Shown here: positions 7,130 through 14,451 of the stretch, piece after piece
Position numbering within the stretch: the stretch's first letter is position 1
Layout: each line of letters begins with the position of its first letter
Assembly: GCA_036488815.1 (NCBI GenBank)
Contig: DASXGX010000028.1
Location: forward strand, 1-64,000
DNA from: Roseiarcus sp036488815
GTDB taxonomy: Bacteria; Pseudomonadota; Alphaproteobacteria; Rhizobiales; Beijerinckiaceae
DNA: 64,000 bases
Direction: 5' to 3'
Program-made: the position numbers and the translations under genes
Notes under the pieces: model-generated
What the model was told of the DNA's origin: nothing
Seen by the model: only the letters and a program-made list of their open reading frames with translations
The model's database searches: none

Positions 7130-8024
7130 CAAGCGGGAGAAGTACCCGCTCCATCAATCGCCATTTTATCGCCTATGCAACCGACGCAAGCTTGCGCTTC
7201 TGCTTGGCATATCAGCAGGCGAACTGCGGCAACTCGGAAAAAGGAATCCTGCGCTCTATTCTGAGTTTTCCGTTCCGAAAAAGAACGGCGGCACGCGCGG
7301 TGTTGAGAACCCCCGTCGCGATCTTAAGCTCGTTCAGGCGCGTATCGCGCGCCTTCTATGCCGCGTTGTTCCGCCGGATTACCTTTTCTGCCCCGTCAAA
7401 AAGCGATGCTATGTCACGAATGCCGCTAAGCATCGTCACCAGCGCATTGTCCATTGTCTAGATGTAAAGAAATATTATCCGAGTACTTCGTCTCGCCGAG
7501 TGTACTGGTTCTTTAATTCAGTAATGAAGTGCACACCGGATATCGCGGGATTGCTGACCAGCGTTGCGACGTACAAGGATCACTTACCGACGGGCAGTCC
7601 GCTAAGCCCGATCCTCGCCTACTTCGCCTTCCATGATCTTTGGGAGGACATTGCCCGACGATGCAAAGAGCAAAGATGCCGTCTGACCGTTTACATTGAT
7701 GACGTGACCCTGTCAGGGTCGACGATGCCTGCAGAGTTTATTTGGAGCATCCGGCAAGCCATTCATCGCGCAGGTCTGCGCTACCACAAAGAGAAGCATT
7801 ATGTCGGAAGGCCGGCCGAGATAACCGGCGTCATTGTAGACGGCGGGAGGTTGGCCGTTCCGCATCGCCAACTCAAGAAACTTCACGCGACTCGCCAGGA
7901 ACTCGCATCTGCGAAAAGCAATGCTCTTACGCGGCAGCTTGAAGGCAAGGTTGCCGGGATGCTTGGACAGATAAAGCAAATCAACAGCGCCCAGCGTCAG
8001 TTTGGACACATTGGGCACCCCTAG
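7113..8024 (+). CDS. Retron-type reverse transcriptase
   Basis: The 303-residue reverse transcriptase carries the fingers motif around SVPKKNGGTRGVENP, an NAAKH match to retron region X NAxxH (103-107), DVKKYYPST (RT motif 3), LPTGSPLSP (motif 4), the catalytic VYIDDVTLSG (YxDD at 194-197) and EITGVIV (an Ile version of the retron VTG motif, 237-239) in region Y. Together NAxxH and (V/I)TG identify a retron RT rather than a group II intron or DGR enzyme. The ATG at 7113 has GAGGAG nine bases upstream. An in-frame TTG at 7095 is less likely. It would make branched msDNA from the upstream RNA. The middle residue Ile of YxDD is unusual, as Ala is common in retrons. Base composition is lower in GC than its neighbours, suggesting transfer. 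Confidence 0.93.
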   Translation: MRILANKREKYPLHQSPFYRLCNRRKLALLLGISAGELRQLGKRNPALYSEFSVPKKNGGTRGVENPRRDLKLVQARIARLLCRVVPPDYLFCPVKKRCYVTNAAKHRHQRIVHCLDVKKYYPSTSSRRVYWFFNSVMKCTPDIAGLLTSVATYKDHLPTGSPLSPILAYFAFHDLWEDIARRCKEQRCRLTVYIDDVTLSGSTMPAEFIWSIRQAIHRAGLRYHKEKHYVGRPAEITGVIVDGGRLAVPHRQLKKLHATRQELASAKSNALTRQLEGKVAGMLGQIKQINSAQRQFGHIGHP

Positions 8025-8197
8025 TTGGCGATCGCCCGCCCACGTGCCGCAGAGAGCGCTCACCGATCGCCGGCGCGACCGCGCGTCCCGACCAGCGTCC
8101 GCGCCGGTAGCCATCCGTGTCGCAGCAATCGGGTGGCCCCCCGACTTCGGTGGGCCGATAGGTCACGCGCAATCTTTCCAAGCGCGGAGCCCATCCC

Positions 8198-9424
8198 ATG
8201 CCCTCTTCCCGGCCACGCCTCTCCGCCACCTTCGCCCGTCTCGCCTGGTCGAACCTTTCGGCGCAAGGTTCCGAGCAGATGGCGCTCGCGGCCGGGACGA
8301 TCGTCGCGGTGCTGGCGCTCGGGGCGGACGGCGCCGAGACCGGTTTGCTGCAGACCGCGCAGACGCTTCCCTTCCTGTTGCTCGCCCTGCCCGCCGGCAT
8401 CCTTGCCGACCGGGTCTCGCGCCGCGGCCTGATGGTCTGCGCCGAGGCGACGCGGGCGCTCTCGCTGGCGCTCATCCTGGCGCTGATCGTCAGCGCCAGG
8501 CTCAATCTCGCGCTGCTCGCCGCGCTCGGCTTTCTCGGCGCGGCGGGCACGGTCGCCTACAGCGTCGCAGCGCCGGCGATGGTTCCCCTCCTCGCGCCGC
8601 GCGAATTGCTGACGTCAGCCAATCGTTGGATCGAGTTGGCGCGCAGCGGCGCTTTCGCGGCCGGACCGGCGATCGGCGGCGCGCTCGTCGGCTGGTCGGG
8701 CGCCCCGGCGGCGTTCGTCGTCGCGACCGCCCTGTCGCTGTTCGCCGTCTCGCTGCTGATGCGCCTGCCCGATGCGAAGGCGAACCGGGCCGCGCAACGG
8801 CGTCATCCGATCCATGAATTGCAGGAGGGCCTGCGCTTCGTCGTCGGGCATAGTCTGCTGCGGCCATTGCTGATCGTGGCCGTCATCTTCAACCTCTCGT
8901 GGTTCGTGCTGCAGGCGGTCTACGCGCCCTACGCCGTTCGCCACATGGGGCTCGGCGCCACGGGCCTCGGCGCGACGCTCGGCGCCTATGGAGCCGGGAT
9001 GATCGTCGGCGCCCTCGGCGCGCCCGCTCTCGAGCGGTTTCTCAGCTTCGGCGCGATGATCGTCGTCGGGCCGCTCTGCGGCTTCCTCGCCTCGCTCCTG
9101 ATGGCGGCGACCATCACGGCGCCGTCGCCCTGGCTCGCTGGCCTCAGCTTCTTTCTGTTCGGCATGGGGCCGATCGTCTGGGTCATCACGACGACCGCCT
9201 TGCGCCAGACGGTGACGCCCAACGCGATGCTCGGCCGCGTCTCGGCGATCATCGTCACCGCGACGTTCGGCGCCCGCCCCGCCGGCGCGGCGATCGGCGC
9301 GGCGATCAGCGCCGGGTTCGGCGTCGAGGCCTGCCTTGTCGTTTCGGCGGTTGGGTTCTTCCTTCAGTTCGCAGCCATTCTCGGCTCGGCGCCGCCCCGG
9401 CTCAGGGCCCTGCCGGCCGAGTGA
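8198..9424 (+). CDS. MFS transporter, EntS-like
   Basis: A 408-residue inner-membrane protein with about 12 hydrophobic helices, resembling the MFS_3 group of exporters (EntS and macrolide-efflux-like). The cytoplasmic loop motif between helices 2 and 3 is visible as AGILADRVSRRGLM, and the loop around 184-200 is basic (LPDAKANRAAQRRHP). The likely role is proton-driven efflux of a siderophore or drug-like compound. No siderophore genes are nearby, so the substrate is unknown. The end overlaps the convergent small gene by 23 bases. Confidence 0.9.
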   Translation: MPSSRPRLSATFARLAWSNLSAQGSEQMALAAGTIVAVLALGADGAETGLLQTAQTLPFLLLALPAGILADRVSRRGLMVCAEATRALSLALILALIVSARLNLALLAALGFLGAAGTVAYSVAAPAMVPLLAPRELLTSANRWIELARSGAFAAGPAIGGALVGWSGAPAAFVVATALSLFAVSLLMRLPDAKANRAAQRRHPIHELQEGLRFVVGHSLLRPLLIVAVIFNLSWFVLQAVYAPYAVRHMGLGATGLGATLGAYGAGMIVGALGAPALERFLSFGAMIVVGPLCGFLASLLMAATITAPSPWLAGLSFFLFGMGPIVWVITTTALRQTVTPNAMLGRVSAIIVTATFGARPAGAAIGAAISAGFGVEACLVVSAVGFFLQFAAILGSAPPRLRALPAE

Positions 9425-9656
9425 GGCATTCCGGCAAGCACGGATCTCGGGGATGACAATCCCACGGATCGCCGTTCGGTTCGTCGCGCCGTAGCCGCCC
9501 GTCGCAGGGCGCGGCGGCGCGCTGTCGCAAGCGGCGTCCGACGTTCTCGTAAAGACGCCGCGCGTCCTCCTGCGACACGCCATCGCGACCCATCAGCAAG
9601 ACGACGATGGGATCGGCGAGGAGTTCGTCAAGGGAGGCGTCAGAGCGGAAGACCAT
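9402..9656 (-). CDS. Conserved hypothetical small protein
   Basis: An 84-residue product whose N-terminal half (DELLADPIVVLLMGRDGVSQ and following EDARRLYENVGRRL) looks like a well-formed helical protein. The C-terminal 35 residues are rich in Cys, Pro and Asp. AAGGAGGA stands seven bases before the ATG at 9656, which supports real translation. The 3' end overlaps the MFS gene tail in opposite orientation. No function can be assigned. Confidence 0.65.
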   Translation of the reverse strand: MVFRSDASLDELLADPIVVLLMGRDGVSQEDARRLYENVGRRLRQRAAAPCDGRLRRDEPNGDPWDCHPRDPCLPECLTRPAGP

Positions 9657-9742
9657 AGCGTTCCTCCTTGCCGGCCCTCCTTGCCGGCGCCGCCCCGCGC
9701 CCGCCGTGCGGCGCGGGGGTAAGCAACGCGGATCGTCGGCGC

Positions 9743-10108
9743 TTACACCGCGCCGCCGACCTTGCCCGCTTTGACGGGCGGCCTGGCGGCGGAGATTTCT
9801 ACCGGCTTCAGCCCCTCCTTCGCGAGGTCGGCGTAGAGCTGACCGATCTTGGACGTTTGAGCGATCAGGGACTCGTGCGCTGATTTGGCGTAGCTCGACT
9901 GTAAGCGGACCGCCTCTTCGAGGGTCTTTACGCTGAACATGTCCTGGACGAGGCCCAATGACGCGCTCGCGGAATCGCGGGAATAGCTGGTCACCTCGAC
10001 GGCGATCTGCTGCAAACCGCTCAAAATATTGGCGGTCGCCGCAGTGGCGGCCTCGAATCGCTCCTTGCCGGCCGCCTGGATATCTTCGAAATTCTTGAAT
10101 ATCGACAT
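9743..10108 (-). CDS. Phasin family protein
   Basis: A 121-residue phasin, a protein that coats polyhydroxyalkanoate granules. The sequence is almost entirely amphipathic helix (AAGKERFEAATAATANILSG, then QIAVEVTSYSRDSASASLGLV and LQSSYAKSAHESLIAQTSKI over successive segments), ending in a Pro/Lys-rich tail. This is the phasin_2 pattern in Hyphomicrobiales. It implies that the organism stores PHB. It lies downstream of the luxR gene on the same strand, separated by two inverted repeats. Confidence 0.88.
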   Translation of the reverse strand: MSIFKNFEDIQAAGKERFEAATAATANILSGLQQIAVEVTSYSRDSASASLGLVQDMFSVKTLEEAVRLQSSYAKSAHESLIAQTSKIGQLYADLAKEGLKPVEISAARPPVKAGKVGGAV

Positions 10109-10171
10109 GGCTTTTCCCCGCTGCGCGGCGCCGCTAAATCAGCCTGCCGAGTTCGGCTCGACAGCATGAAG

Positions 10172-10199
10172 GCGCCTAAAAAAAGTATGACTTAGGCGC
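10172..10199 (-). terminator. Inverted repeat between luxR-type gene and phasin gene
   Basis: Eight-base arms GCGCCTAA and TTAGGCGC enclose a 12-base loop. On the minus strand the loop carries a T run. It lies downstream of the LuxR gene and 64 bases before the phasin start. It could be a terminator of the former or an operator of the latter. Confidence 0.4.
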
Positions 10200-10213
10200 G
10201 AGCAGCCGGCGAG

Positions 10214-10229
10214 CCGTCAAATTTGACGG
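10214..10229. promoter_or_regulatory. 16-base perfect palindrome next to the luxR stop codon
   Basis: CCGTCAAATTTGACGG is its own reverse complement and ends one base before the LuxR-type stop codon. Perfect palindromes of this size are typical dimer-binding sites. It could act on the phasin promoter, or be a small 3' hairpin. Confidence 0.35.
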
Positions 10230-10230
10230 G

Positions 10231-10968
10231 TCAAAGGCTGATGAGGCCCAACAGAAGAGCCCGAACCGCTGTCTGGGTCTTCGTCACGCAGTCCAGCTTT
10301 TGCCGGGCGCTATCGAGGTAGCCGCGCACGACCCGTTCGGATAGCGACAGGATCGCGGCCGTGTCCTCAATGGTCTTTCCGGTCGCCGCCCACCTTAGGC
10401 ACTCGCTTTCGCGCGGAGAGAGAGGCGCAAAACGAGAGACCGACGTGGCGCCCGCCAGGGCAAGAAATCGCTCGTGCGCGGAGAGAGCGACGAGTTGCAC
10501 GTCTCGCATGTATGAGCGTTTCAGCAGACCCCAGTCCCGTTCGTCCATATCCGAGGAAACCGAGAGCAGGGCGCTGTCGCCGTTTGCGCCGCGCATCGGC
10601 GCCGAAATGGCGTTGCGACCAATGCCGGCGCTTCGCCCCTCCCCTCGGATGCGACAAATATTCGGCGCGCTGTGGTCAAGCTCAGCCCAATCGAACGGCG
10701 CCAAGCGGCTCTTCGCAGCCAACATGACCGGGTCTATCTCACAATAACGTTGCTTTATATAATGCTGTATGAAGTCAACAGGAAGCGTCGACAGAAGAAT
10801 ATCGTTGCTAATTCCGAGCACCGGAATATTCGCGGCAAAATACGTCATGGACTCGAAACCATGACTTTCGCAAAATTGCCGCAGGGCTAACCAAAGTTCA
10901 TCGATATCATTTGCACTCTCGATGCGTTCAATCGTCGCTTCCAGACGCGAATCCGTCAATGCTGTCAC
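10231..10968 (-). CDS. LuxR-family transcriptional regulator (solo)
   Basis: The 245-residue product has an N-terminal autoinducer-binding-like domain (about 1-170; WLALRQFCESHGFESMTYFA, then HYIKQRYCEIDPVM and PFDWAEL). A C-terminal GerE HTH (about 180-240; LSPRESECLRWAATGKT, then LSERVVRGYLDSARQKL) follows. The Trp/Tyr/Asp positions of acyl-homoserine-lactone receptors are partly kept (YFA, DPVM, W in FDWAEL). GTG at 10968 is preferred because GGAG lies six bases upstream, while the longer frame to 11013 begins with an unsupported TTG. No luxI gene is in the window, so it may respond to a signal made elsewhere. It is followed by palindromes and a phasin gene. Confidence 0.88.
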   Translation of the reverse strand: MTALTDSRLEATIERIESANDIDELWLALRQFCESHGFESMTYFAANIPVLGISNDILLSTLPVDFIQHYIKQRYCEIDPVMLAAKSRLAPFDWAELDHSAPNICRIRGEGRSAGIGRNAISAPMRGANGDSALLSVSSDMDERDWGLLKRSYMRDVQLVALSAHERFLALAGATSVSRFAPLSPRESECLRWAATGKTIEDTAAILSLSERVVRGYLDSARQKLDCVTKTQTAVRALLLGLISL

Positions 10969-11197
10969 TGCATCTCCACGGAATTTGGACCGTAAGTGTC
11001 TATTGCATTGCAACGGAAAGGTATAGAGGATCTATGACACTAATTTATATCCACGCGCTTCTCGGGATAACTCGCCTCAGCACCGATAGTCAAGAATTGT
11101 GCCAACACCAGGGTTCGCGCATCAGGCTGGAGTCTAGACGGCGGAAAATCGGGTCGCAAGTCCCTGACATCGCTAGGGCCGCGCCGGAAAATGCGCC

Positions 11198-11758
11198 TCA
11201 CAGCCCCTTCGCCCGCTCCGCCAGCGCACGCCACCACGTCTCGTCCCAATTCCAATTGGCGGTCGGCGAGGGCGAGGGCAACACCCAGAGGCGGGTCTCG
11301 CCGATCATCTCCTGCTGCTCGCCAAAGCCCGCCTCGCGCCGGAGGTAGCGCCGCCCTGCGGTCAGGCTCGTGAAGGCGAGGATGGCGGGTGCGGCCGCAT
11401 GAATCTTCGCCCGCAGTTCGTTGCAAGCTGCCTCGCCGAGGGCGGCGGGCGGCAGTTGCTTGTCCATGCCGCTCACATGCTTGGCGATGTCGGTGACGCC
11501 GATGCCGTAGCGCGGCAATTCCCCGTATTCCGCGGGAGCGAGCAGCCGCGGCGTCAGGCCGCTCGCGTGCAACGCCCGCCAAAACTTGTTCTGGGGATGC
11601 GCGTAGTACCAGCCGCGCGCCGCCGAGACCGTGCCCGCCGCGGTGCCGCAGAACACGATTCTGAGGCCCGGCCGCAGGACGTCGGGCAGGACGTGCGCCG
11701 CGGGCTCAGATGGTTTGGTTGTAAGCGCCAACTTCCGGGTTCTCGCGCAGCACCGCAT
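11198..11758 (-). CDS. mug: Mismatch-specific uracil/thymine DNA glycosylase (MUG/TDG type)
   Basis: The product removes uracil or thymine from G:U and G:T mismatches at the start of base-excision repair. LPDVLRPGLRIVFCGTAAGT contains the active-site block of the MUG family (FCGxxxG). YYAHPQNKFWRALHASGLTP follows, and the late segment with TGRR gives the substrate-binding loop. The start is uncertain: ATG at 11758 (186 residues) overlaps the end of the phosphomannomutase gene by about 50 bases, and an in-frame TTG at 11731 gives 177 residues. Both genes read on the same strand, so they are probably co-transcribed. Confidence 0.85.
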   Translation of the reverse strand: MRCCARTRKLALTTKPSEPAAHVLPDVLRPGLRIVFCGTAAGTVSAARGWYYAHPQNKFWRALHASGLTPRLLAPAEYGELPRYGIGVTDIAKHVSGMDKQLPPAALGEAACNELRAKIHAAAPAILAFTSLTAGRRYLRREAGFGEQQEMIGETRLWVLPSPSPTANWNWDETWWRALAERAKGL

Positions 11759-13205
11759 CGACAGCGTGGAACATCTCCCGCATCCGCGCCTCCGAGACGG
11801 GGCTCTCCACGACGACCACGAGTTCCGGCTTGTTCGAGGAGGCGCGCACCAGGCCCCATGTGCCATCCTCGACCGTGACGCGCACGCCGTTGACCGTGAC
11901 GACGTCGCGGATCGCCTGCCCCGTCAGCGTCTCGCCCTTCGCCCGCATCGCCTCGAAGCGCGCGACGACGCGGTCGGCGACCATGTATTTCACCTCGTCG
12001 GCGCAATGCGGCGACATGGTCGGCGAGCCCCAGGTCTTCGGGAGGTCGCGGTAGAGGTCGGCCATCGACTTCCCGGGATTGCGCTCGAGCATGTCGAGCG
12101 CGGCGATCGCGGTGACGAAGCCGTCGTCGTAGCCGCGCCCGACCGGCGCGTTGAAGAAGAAATGCCCCGACTTCTCGAAGCCGGCGAGCGCGTTCAAATC
12201 GCGCACGCGCCGCTTGATGTGGGAGTGGCCGGTCTTCCAGTAATCAGCCTTGACGCCGCGCGCCAAAAGCTCGGGATCGGTCGCGAACAGGCCGGTCGAC
12301 TTCACGTCGACGACGAAGGTCGCGTTCGGATGCAGCTTGGACAGATCGCGCGCCAGCATCACGCCGATCTTGTCGGCGAAGATCTCGTTCCCTTCGTTGT
12401 CGACGATGCCGCAGCGGTCGCCGTCGCCGTCGAAGCCGAGCGCAACGTCGGCGCCGCTCTCGCGCACCGCCGCCGCCATCGCGTGCAGCATGTGCAAGTC
12501 CTCGGGGTTCGGATTGTAGCGCGGGAAGGTGAAATCGAGATCGCAGTCGAGCGGAACGACTTCGCAGCCGAGCGCCTCGAGCAACTGGGGCGCGAAGGCG
12601 CCCGCCGTGCCGTTGCCACAGGCGGCGACGACCTTCAGCTTGCGCGTGAACCTGGGCCGCGCCGTCAGGTCGGCGATGTAGCGAGCCGGGAAGTCCTCGA
12701 CGAATTCGTAAGCGCCGCCTTCGCGTGGCTGGAATTCGCCTTTCAGCACGATGTCGCGCAGCCGGCCCATCTCCTCCGGGCCGAACGTCACCGGCCGCGC
12801 GGCGCCCATCTTCACCCCGGTCCAGCCGTTGTCGTTGTGCGAGGCGGTGACCATCGCCACGGCGGGAACGTCGAGCGCGAATTGCGCGAAATAGGCCATC
12901 GGCGTGATCGCGAGGCCGATGTCGCGCACCCTGACGCCGGCCGCCGTAAGGCCGGAGATCAGCGCATATTTGATCGCGCTCGAATAGGAGCGGAAGTCGT
13001 GCCCGACCACGATCTCCTTGCGAACGCCAAGCTCATCGAGGAGGGCGCCGAGCCCCATGCCGAGCGCCTGCACGCCCATCAGATTGATCTCGCGCTCGAA
13101 CAGCCAGCGCGCGTCATATTCGCGAAAGCCGGTCGGCTTCACCATCGGCCGCGATTCGTAGGCGTAGGTGTTGGGGCGAAGGTGAGCTTGCGGCTGGGGA
13201 AACAA
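11706..13205 (-). CDS. Phosphomannomutase/phosphoglucomutase
   Basis: A 499-residue alpha-D-phosphohexomutase interconverting mannose- or glucose-1-phosphate and 6-phosphate for surface sugar synthesis. The active-site Ser loop is MVTASHNDNGWTGVKMG, the metal loop is GFDGDGDRCGIVD, the sugar-binding loop is EKSGHFFFN-like (FEKSGHFFF), and a phosphate-binding tail is present (ASSNKPELVVVVES). The N-terminus MFPQPQAHLRPNTYAYES is kept in related Hyphomicrobiales proteins, so the TTG at 13205 with GAGG upstream is accepted. The next in-frame ATG is at 13145. The 3' end overlaps the mug gene. Confidence 0.94.
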   Translation of the reverse strand: MFPQPQAHLRPNTYAYESRPMVKPTGFREYDARWLFEREINLMGVQALGMGLGALLDELGVRKEIVVGHDFRSYSSAIKYALISGLTAAGVRVRDIGLAITPMAYFAQFALDVPAVAMVTASHNDNGWTGVKMGAARPVTFGPEEMGRLRDIVLKGEFQPREGGAYEFVEDFPARYIADLTARPRFTRKLKVVAACGNGTAGAFAPQLLEALGCEVVPLDCDLDFTFPRYNPNPEDLHMLHAMAAAVRESGADVALGFDGDGDRCGIVDNEGNEIFADKIGVMLARDLSKLHPNATFVVDVKSTGLFATDPELLARGVKADYWKTGHSHIKRRVRDLNALAGFEKSGHFFFNAPVGRGYDDGFVTAIAALDMLERNPGKSMADLYRDLPKTWGSPTMSPHCADEVKYMVADRVVARFEAMRAKGETLTGQAIRDVVTVNGVRVTVEDGTWGLVRASSNKPELVVVVESPVSEARMREMFHAVDAVLRENPEVGAYNQTI

Positions 13206-13278
13206 GGCGGCCTCGCGCGCGAAATGAGCGGAGCCCCTGCCTAGCCGATCGCGGCGGCAAGCAAAAGGCCCCGCCGGG

Positions 13279-13830
13279 CTACTGCTTGAGCAGCAGCACG
13301 CCGTCGCGCTGTTCGACGCTGGCGAGCCGCTTGAGGAAGCTCGCGCCGAGAAGGTCGATCGTCCCCGCTTCCCGCGGCATCACGACCGCCTGCACGTCGG
13401 TCATCTCGATCGATCCGACGGTGAGGCGCCTGAGAACGACCGGCGAGGCGAACGACACGCCGTTGGCGGTCGACATCCGCCATTTCGCCGCTCCCGGGTC
13501 AGGGAAGACGCCGAGGCGGGCGGCGGTTGCGGCGGAGATGGCGACGACGGTCGCGCCGGTGTCGACCATCATCTCGACCGTCTGTCCCTCGATCAGCGCG
13601 CTCGCATGGAACTGCCCACCCGCGTCGGCGGCGAGGGAGGCTTCGCGAAAGCCGGAATCGAGCCTGTCGGCCTGGAGTTGCGGCGCGGGCGCGGGCGCCG
13701 CGGGCGCGCCGGCGGTGGACCGCGGCGTCGCGCCGGGGGCGAAAAAACTGGCGCCGTCTGACAGCAGCATCGGGGCGGACAGCCCGACGACGAGGGCCGC
13801 CAGCGCGAAAAACAGGGCGTATTTGAGCAC
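13279..13830 (-). CDS. Membrane-anchored clan AA aspartic protease (retropepsin-like)
   Basis: The 183-residue product has an N-terminal transmembrane or signal segment (LKYALFFALAALVVGLSA), a Pro/Ala linker, and a retropepsin-like domain. The catalytic triplet is VDTGATVVAIS (DTG near residue 90), and a later ILE-rich partner motif GTIDLLGASFL closes the fold. It matches the TIGR02281 group of small alphaproteobacterial aspartic proteases, which act as dimers in the periplasm. The substrate is unknown. It stands alone between phosphomannomutase and the gamma-glutamylcyclotransferase gene, all on the minus strand. Confidence 0.88.
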   Translation of the reverse strand: MLKYALFFALAALVVGLSAPMLLSDGASFFAPGATPRSTAGAPAAPAPAPQLQADRLDSGFREASLAADAGGQFHASALIEGQTVEMMVDTGATVVAISAATAARLGVFPDPGAAKWRMSTANGVSFASPVVLRRLTVGSIEMTDVQAVVMPREAGTIDLLGASFLKRLASVEQRDGVLLLKQ

Positions 13831-13941
13831 GACTCCCCTCCCGCGGACGGACGTCTGCCTAAGCGCGGAATGGCGACAGCTTGCCCTGGCCCCGCAAAGA
13901 TTCGGTAAAAGGCGATCGAGCGACTGAGTTAACGAAGCCGA

Positions 13942-14442
13942 TTAGGGGCGATCCAGAGGGCTCGCGTATCGTGGCCGCACGCGCTTCGGTTCGGCGCTCG
14001 CCTGCCCTGCCGGCGCGCCCGCCTGGGCGGCAAAGCGTTCGAGGCAAGCGATCGACGCGGCGGAAAGGCCCCACTCGCGCGCCGCAGCGAGCACGCCGGC
14101 GATATAGTCGGGGCGCGCGACCCCAGGCCCCGCGTTGGCGCCGAAATAGACGAGCGCGCGCTTGGCGCCGCCGGCGACCATGACCGGCTGCGCGGCCTTT
14201 ACGTAAAGACCTTCGCTCAACCCTTCGTAGCGGTCGAGCGCTCGCATGTCGGCGAGCGCGACGTCCCACAGCACGCCCTCGACGGTCGCGCCAGCGTCGC
14301 GCGTCGCAGTCAGCCAGCCCTCGCGCATGATGGCGAGCCGATGGCGCATCAGACGGGCGAGACCGAGCGGGCGCGAGCGAGGGCAACGGCCCCCCATCGC
14401 CGCGACGTCCATGTTCGATCCATAGGCGAAACAGAGCGGCAC
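13942..14442 (-). CDS. Gamma-glutamylcyclotransferase-like protein
   Basis: A 166-residue AIG2/GGCT-fold protein. The N-terminal substrate loop LCFAYGSNMD is diagnostic, and GVLWDVALADMRALDRYEG supplies the usual central segment with the acidic residue. Such enzymes cyclise gamma-glutamyl compounds to 5-oxoproline. The end is Pro/Arg-rich. It begins nine bases after the RelA/SpoT gene on the same strand and is probably co-transcribed with it. Confidence 0.88.
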   Translation of the reverse strand: MPLCFAYGSNMDVAAMGGRCPRSRPLGLARLMRHRLAIMREGWLTATRDAGATVEGVLWDVALADMRALDRYEGLSEGLYVKAAQPVMVAGGAKRALVYFGANAGPGVARPDYIAGVLAAAREWGLSAASIACLERFAAQAGAPAGQASAEPKRVRPRYASPLDRP

Positions 14443-14451
14443 GACTTCCCC

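Noticed and set aside
10911..11348. Possible small gene upstream of the LuxR gene (frame from about 11034)
   Set aside because: It continues through the mug gene in an unsupported frame and has no motif.
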